In this document: positions 5,498 to 7,154 of the stretch, piece after piece
How the letters are laid out: every line of letters starts with the position of its first letter
Numbering within the stretch: position 1 is the stretch's first letter
DNA from: a bacterium UBP15_UBA6099
GTDB taxonomy: Bacteria; UBP15; UBA6099
Assembly (NCBI GenBank): GCA_002435745.1
Contig: DIWT01000039.1
Location: 1 to 7,154, forward strand
DNA: 7,154 nt
Direction of reading: 5' to 3'
Translations under genes and position numbers: made by a program
Notes under the pieces: generated by a model
The model's database searches: none
Told to the model about the DNA's origin: nothing
The model's input: only the letters and a program-made list of their open reading frames with translations

Positions 5498-6244
5498 ATG
5501 ACATTTCAGCACCTGAAGATAGAGAAACGGGACGCTGTGGCCGTCGTCGTCATAGACAGGCATGAGAGGCGCAACGCCCTCGCCGAACAGACCATAACCG
5601 AACTCGGCCTCGCGTTCGACCAGTTTGCAGCGGACCCGGATGTGTCCGCCGTCGTTATCACCGGCGCGGGAGACAAAGCGTTCTGCATGGGAGCAGACCT
5701 CGAAGAAGGGTTCGATGCCGCCGGAGACGTCAAAAGCATCGTGCTTGCCGGGCAGGCCGTGTTTCAGAAAATCGAGCGGTTCCCCAAGCCGGTGGTCGCG
5801 GCGGTGAACGGATACGCGCTCGGCGGCGGGTTCGAGCTGATGCTCGCGTGCGACATGTCAGTCGTCGCGGACAACGCCCCGCTCGGACAACCCGAATGCG
5901 GTCGCGGAGTCATCCCCGGCTGGGGCGGCACACAGAAAATCCCCCGCATCTGCGGCAAAAACGCCGCCCTCGAACTCCTCCTGCTCGGACACCGCATTCG
6001 GCCCGAAAAAGCCCTCGAACTCGGCCTCATCAACCGCGTCGTCCCTAAAGAAAAAGTCCTCGACGAAGCCGTCGCGCTCGCCGCCCGGCTCGGACGCCAG
6101 CCCGCCCACGCCGTCGCCCTCATCAAAGACGCCGTCTCTCGCGGACTCGAAACCACCCTCCAAAACGGCCTCGCCATAGAAGCCGACAACTTCGCCAAAG
6201 CCTACGCTCATATAAGCGCGGCCGAAAAAGATGTCAAAGGCTGA
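5498..6244 (+). CDS. Enoyl-CoA hydratase/isomerase family protein (crotonase)
   Basis: The 248-residue protein has the standard crotonase fold length. The first oxyanion-hole segment is KAFCMGADLEE (60-70) and the second is NGYALGGGFELMLACD (104-119). The two catalytic glutamates of true hydratases are both present: E113 (in GGGFEL) and E133 (in GQPEC), 20 residues apart as in rat mitochondrial hydratase (E144/E164). PGWGGTQ (140-146) follows as usual. It most likely adds water to a trans-2-enoyl-CoA (or runs the reverse), in fatty-acid or butanoate-type metabolism; chain-length preference cannot be read. The ATG at 5498 follows GGAGGA (5484-5489) by eight bases. No dehydrogenase or thiolase lies nearby and the 271-base gap from pfkA contains a terminator-like hairpin, so it is probably transcribed alone. 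No strong promoter stands out; the AT-rich 5410-5448 stretch is the likeliest place. Confidence 0.92.
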   Translation: MTFQHLKIEKRDAVAVVVIDRHERRNALAEQTITELGLAFDQFAADPDVSAVVITGAGDKAFCMGADLEEGFDAAGDVKSIVLAGQAVFQKIERFPKPVVAAVNGYALGGGFELMLACDMSVVADNAPLGQPECGRGVIPGWGGTQKIPRICGKNAALELLLLGHRIRPEKALELGLINRVVPKEKVLDEAVALAARLGRQPAHAVALIKDAVSRGLETTLQNGLAIEADNFAKAYAHISAAEKDVKG

Positions 6245-6267
6245 TTTATAAAAAGAGCCTCCGGCGG

Positions 6268-6301
6268 CCAAAGAGAACCTTTTGAAAAAGGTTCTCTTTG
6301 G
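6268..6301 (+). terminator. Terminator-like hairpin after the crotonase gene
   Basis: CCAAAGAGAACCTTTT (6268-6283) is perfectly complementary to AAAAGGTTCTCTTTGG (6286-6301), giving about 14 usable pairs with a tight loop. It begins 23 bases after the crotonase stop. No T-run follows it directly, so termination is likely but not certain. It is also the first hairpin of repeat copy R4. Confidence 0.55.
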
Positions 6302-6321
6302 AATCTCTCCAAAACTTTTCG

Positions 6322-6368
6322 ATGCGCGGCGGATGATGTCGCTGCGCGACTTCTCATCCGCCGCTCAT
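6322..6368. repeat. Strong two-tier hairpin
   Basis: GCGGCGGATGA (6326-6336) pairs perfectly with TCATCCGCCGC (6354-6364). Inside, GTCGC (6338-6342) pairs with GCGAC (6346-6350) around TGC, and three more outer pairs form beyond one mismatch. It occupies the position of the GCGCCAAAGCTGGA hairpin of R1/R2 but has a different stem sequence. Confidence 0.8.
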
Positions 6369-6489
6369 GGGATAATAGTTTGTGAAGAAGCTTTCTTGAG
6401 AAGTCTCATTTGCTAAACGCATTTCCATCATAGCGGCGGAGTAAAGAACGCAAACTCTCGACGCGACGCGCGCGTAGACCCGTTTCAAG

Positions 6490-6518
6490 TTGTCAATTGC
6501 AAAAAACGCTGTTGTAAA
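6490..6518 (+). promoter_or_regulatory. Promoter candidate for the SIR2-like gene
   Basis: TTGTCA (6490-6495) and TGTAAA (6513-6518) are 17 bases apart, five and four matches to consensus. This would start RNA near 6525, about 27 bases before the ATG. A second pairing (TTGTAA 6512-6517, TAATAT 6535-6540) would leave only about five leader bases and is less likely. Confidence 0.3.
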
Positions 6519-6551
6519 AAAAGCTTCTGTAATGTAATATGTAATTCAGAG

Positions 6552-7148
6552 ATGAATAAACTCGAATCAGAGAAATTTAATCCTATTCCTGACTTGCCAG
6601 AGCAGATCAAGATTGCAATAGAAAATGAAAGGCTAGCTATATTTCTTGGCGCGGGGGTATCAAGAATTGTCGGTTGTATGGGTTGGGATGAATTTGCTAG
6701 AAGTCTTATTGAAAAATGCTATGAAACTGAAGAAAACGGAGATTCTCTTATCAGCTTTAGAGAGCGCGAAGCCCTGTTAAGCTACAATGACAATAAAAAA
6801 ATCATTTCTATTTGCAAAAAAATACTGGATGACGCTGGTAAAGAAAGTATTTTCATAGAACAAGTTACAAAAGCGCTCACACCAGATTGCGAAAAAAAGA
6901 AAAGAAATATTTACGAACAACTTTCGATATTTGTTAGCCGTGCGCTTTTTTTAACAACAAACGCTGATGAGTGTTTTGATGACAAATATAATCACAATAA
7001 CGTTAAATACGACAATAATGAATTTAGAGCAAACAATATTGATAAAAGCTATTTCTACCATATTCATGGTTCGATAAACAAACCTGATTCAATGGTTCTT
7101 ACTGTAAGAGAATATATAAAAAGATATTCAAACCCGAATTATTCATGA
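6552..7148 (+). CDS. SIR2-like NAD-binding domain protein, apparently truncated (defence-type)
   Basis: The 198-residue product carries the front part of a SIR2-like domain. It shows FLGAGVS (31-37), GWDEF (44-48), LTTNADECFDD (134-144) with N137, and YHIHGSINKPDSMVLTVREY (169-188) with H172. The Asn and His match the pair that cleaves NAD+ in defence SIR2 proteins such as ThsA and DSR2. Those proteins deplete or process NAD+ after phage sensing and cause abortive infection; this role is inferred here. The family normally continues after the VLT..EY block with a second Rossmann portion (an FIGYS-like motif) and often a large sensor region. Here a TGA stops the frame at 7146-7148, six bases before the window end. 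A frameshift or truncation is likely; a separate downstream partner is the alternative. The start has no good ribosome binding site. Codons are A/T-rich, unlike the preceding genes, suggesting horizontal transfer. Confidence 0.75.
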   Translation: MNKLESEKFNPIPDLPEQIKIAIENERLAIFLGAGVSRIVGCMGWDEFARSLIEKCYETEENGDSLISFREREALLSYNDNKKIISICKKILDDAGKESIFIEQVTKALTPDCEKKKRNIYEQLSIFVSRALFLTTNADECFDDKYNHNNVKYDNNEFRANNIDKSYFYHIHGSINKPDSMVLTVREYIKRYSNPNYS

Positions 7149-7154
7149 AACCCA

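Larger units (their letters stand above)
6262..6474 (+). repeat. Composite hairpin repeat, copy R4 (diverged)
   Basis: This copy repeats the architecture of R1/R2 with mostly different stem sequences. A long hairpin (6268-6301) sharing AACC-TTTTGAAAA-GGTTCT is followed by a linker ending AAAACTTTTC (6311-6320), a second hairpin (6322-6368) and TCATGG (6365-6370). The end is ACGCGACGCGCGCG (6461-6474), one base different from the R1 tail at 2053-2066. About 60 extra bases lie between TCATGG and the tail compared with R1. Each shared block is short, so homology rests on their order. Confidence 0.6.

Noticed and set aside
5304..5501. 65-codon TTG frame as a real gene
   Set aside because: Its start lies in a strong hairpin, its composition shifts abruptly along its length and it resembles no family; kept only as a leader-ORF possibility.

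Overview
This is a bacterial chromosomal window with a GC-rich core (about 640-6250) between AT-rich ends. The core has Shine-Dalgarno motifs at every real start, near-consensus sigma70-type promoters and tightly spaced genes, and it favours G/C-ending codons. The edges favour A/T-ending codons, which suggests acquired accessory DNA. The phylum cannot be fixed from the sequence. The gene content (a glycolytic kinase with a Lys-type PFK signature, a LUD protein, a crotonase) fits many GC-rich anaerobic or facultative bacteria.

Layout. (1) 1-412: AT-rich DNA with a 3' gene remnant and no other recognisable gene. (2) 413-640: an inverted copy of a composite hairpin repeat. (3) 666-1793, minus strand: a two-gene operon, a membrane-anchored zinc-ribbon protein followed by a short-chain dehydrogenase/reductase, driven by a very good promoter at 1826-1854. 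(4) 1871-2280: two tandem direct copies of the composite repeat, between this promoter and the divergent plus-strand promoter at 2281-2309. (5) 2338-5226, plus strand: O-methyltransferase, LUD-domain protein and 6-phosphofructokinase, with gaps of only 55 and 35 bases, probably one transcript ending at a hairpin near 5297-5350. (6) 5498-6244: an enoyl-CoA hydratase/isomerase family gene with both catalytic glutamates. (7) 6262-6474: a fourth, diverged copy of the composite repeat. (8) 6552-7148: an AT-rich SIR2-like gene of the kind found in anti-phage defence, apparently cut short.

No single pathway links the core genes. PfkA is central glycolysis; the crotonase acts on acyl-CoA; LUD proteins are associated with lactate and redox metabolism; the SDR and methyltransferase substrates are unknown.

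The most unusual content is non-coding. Four copies of a multi-hairpin element keep the same architecture although the stem sequences differ in the most distant copy. Two tandem copies differ by an exact inversion of an 8-base loop between inverted arms. The outermost copies point outward, with their 3' ends at or near the junctions with AT-rich DNA. The best candidate for an exciting system is the SIR2-like defence gene at the right edge, whose remainder and partners, if any, lie outside the window.
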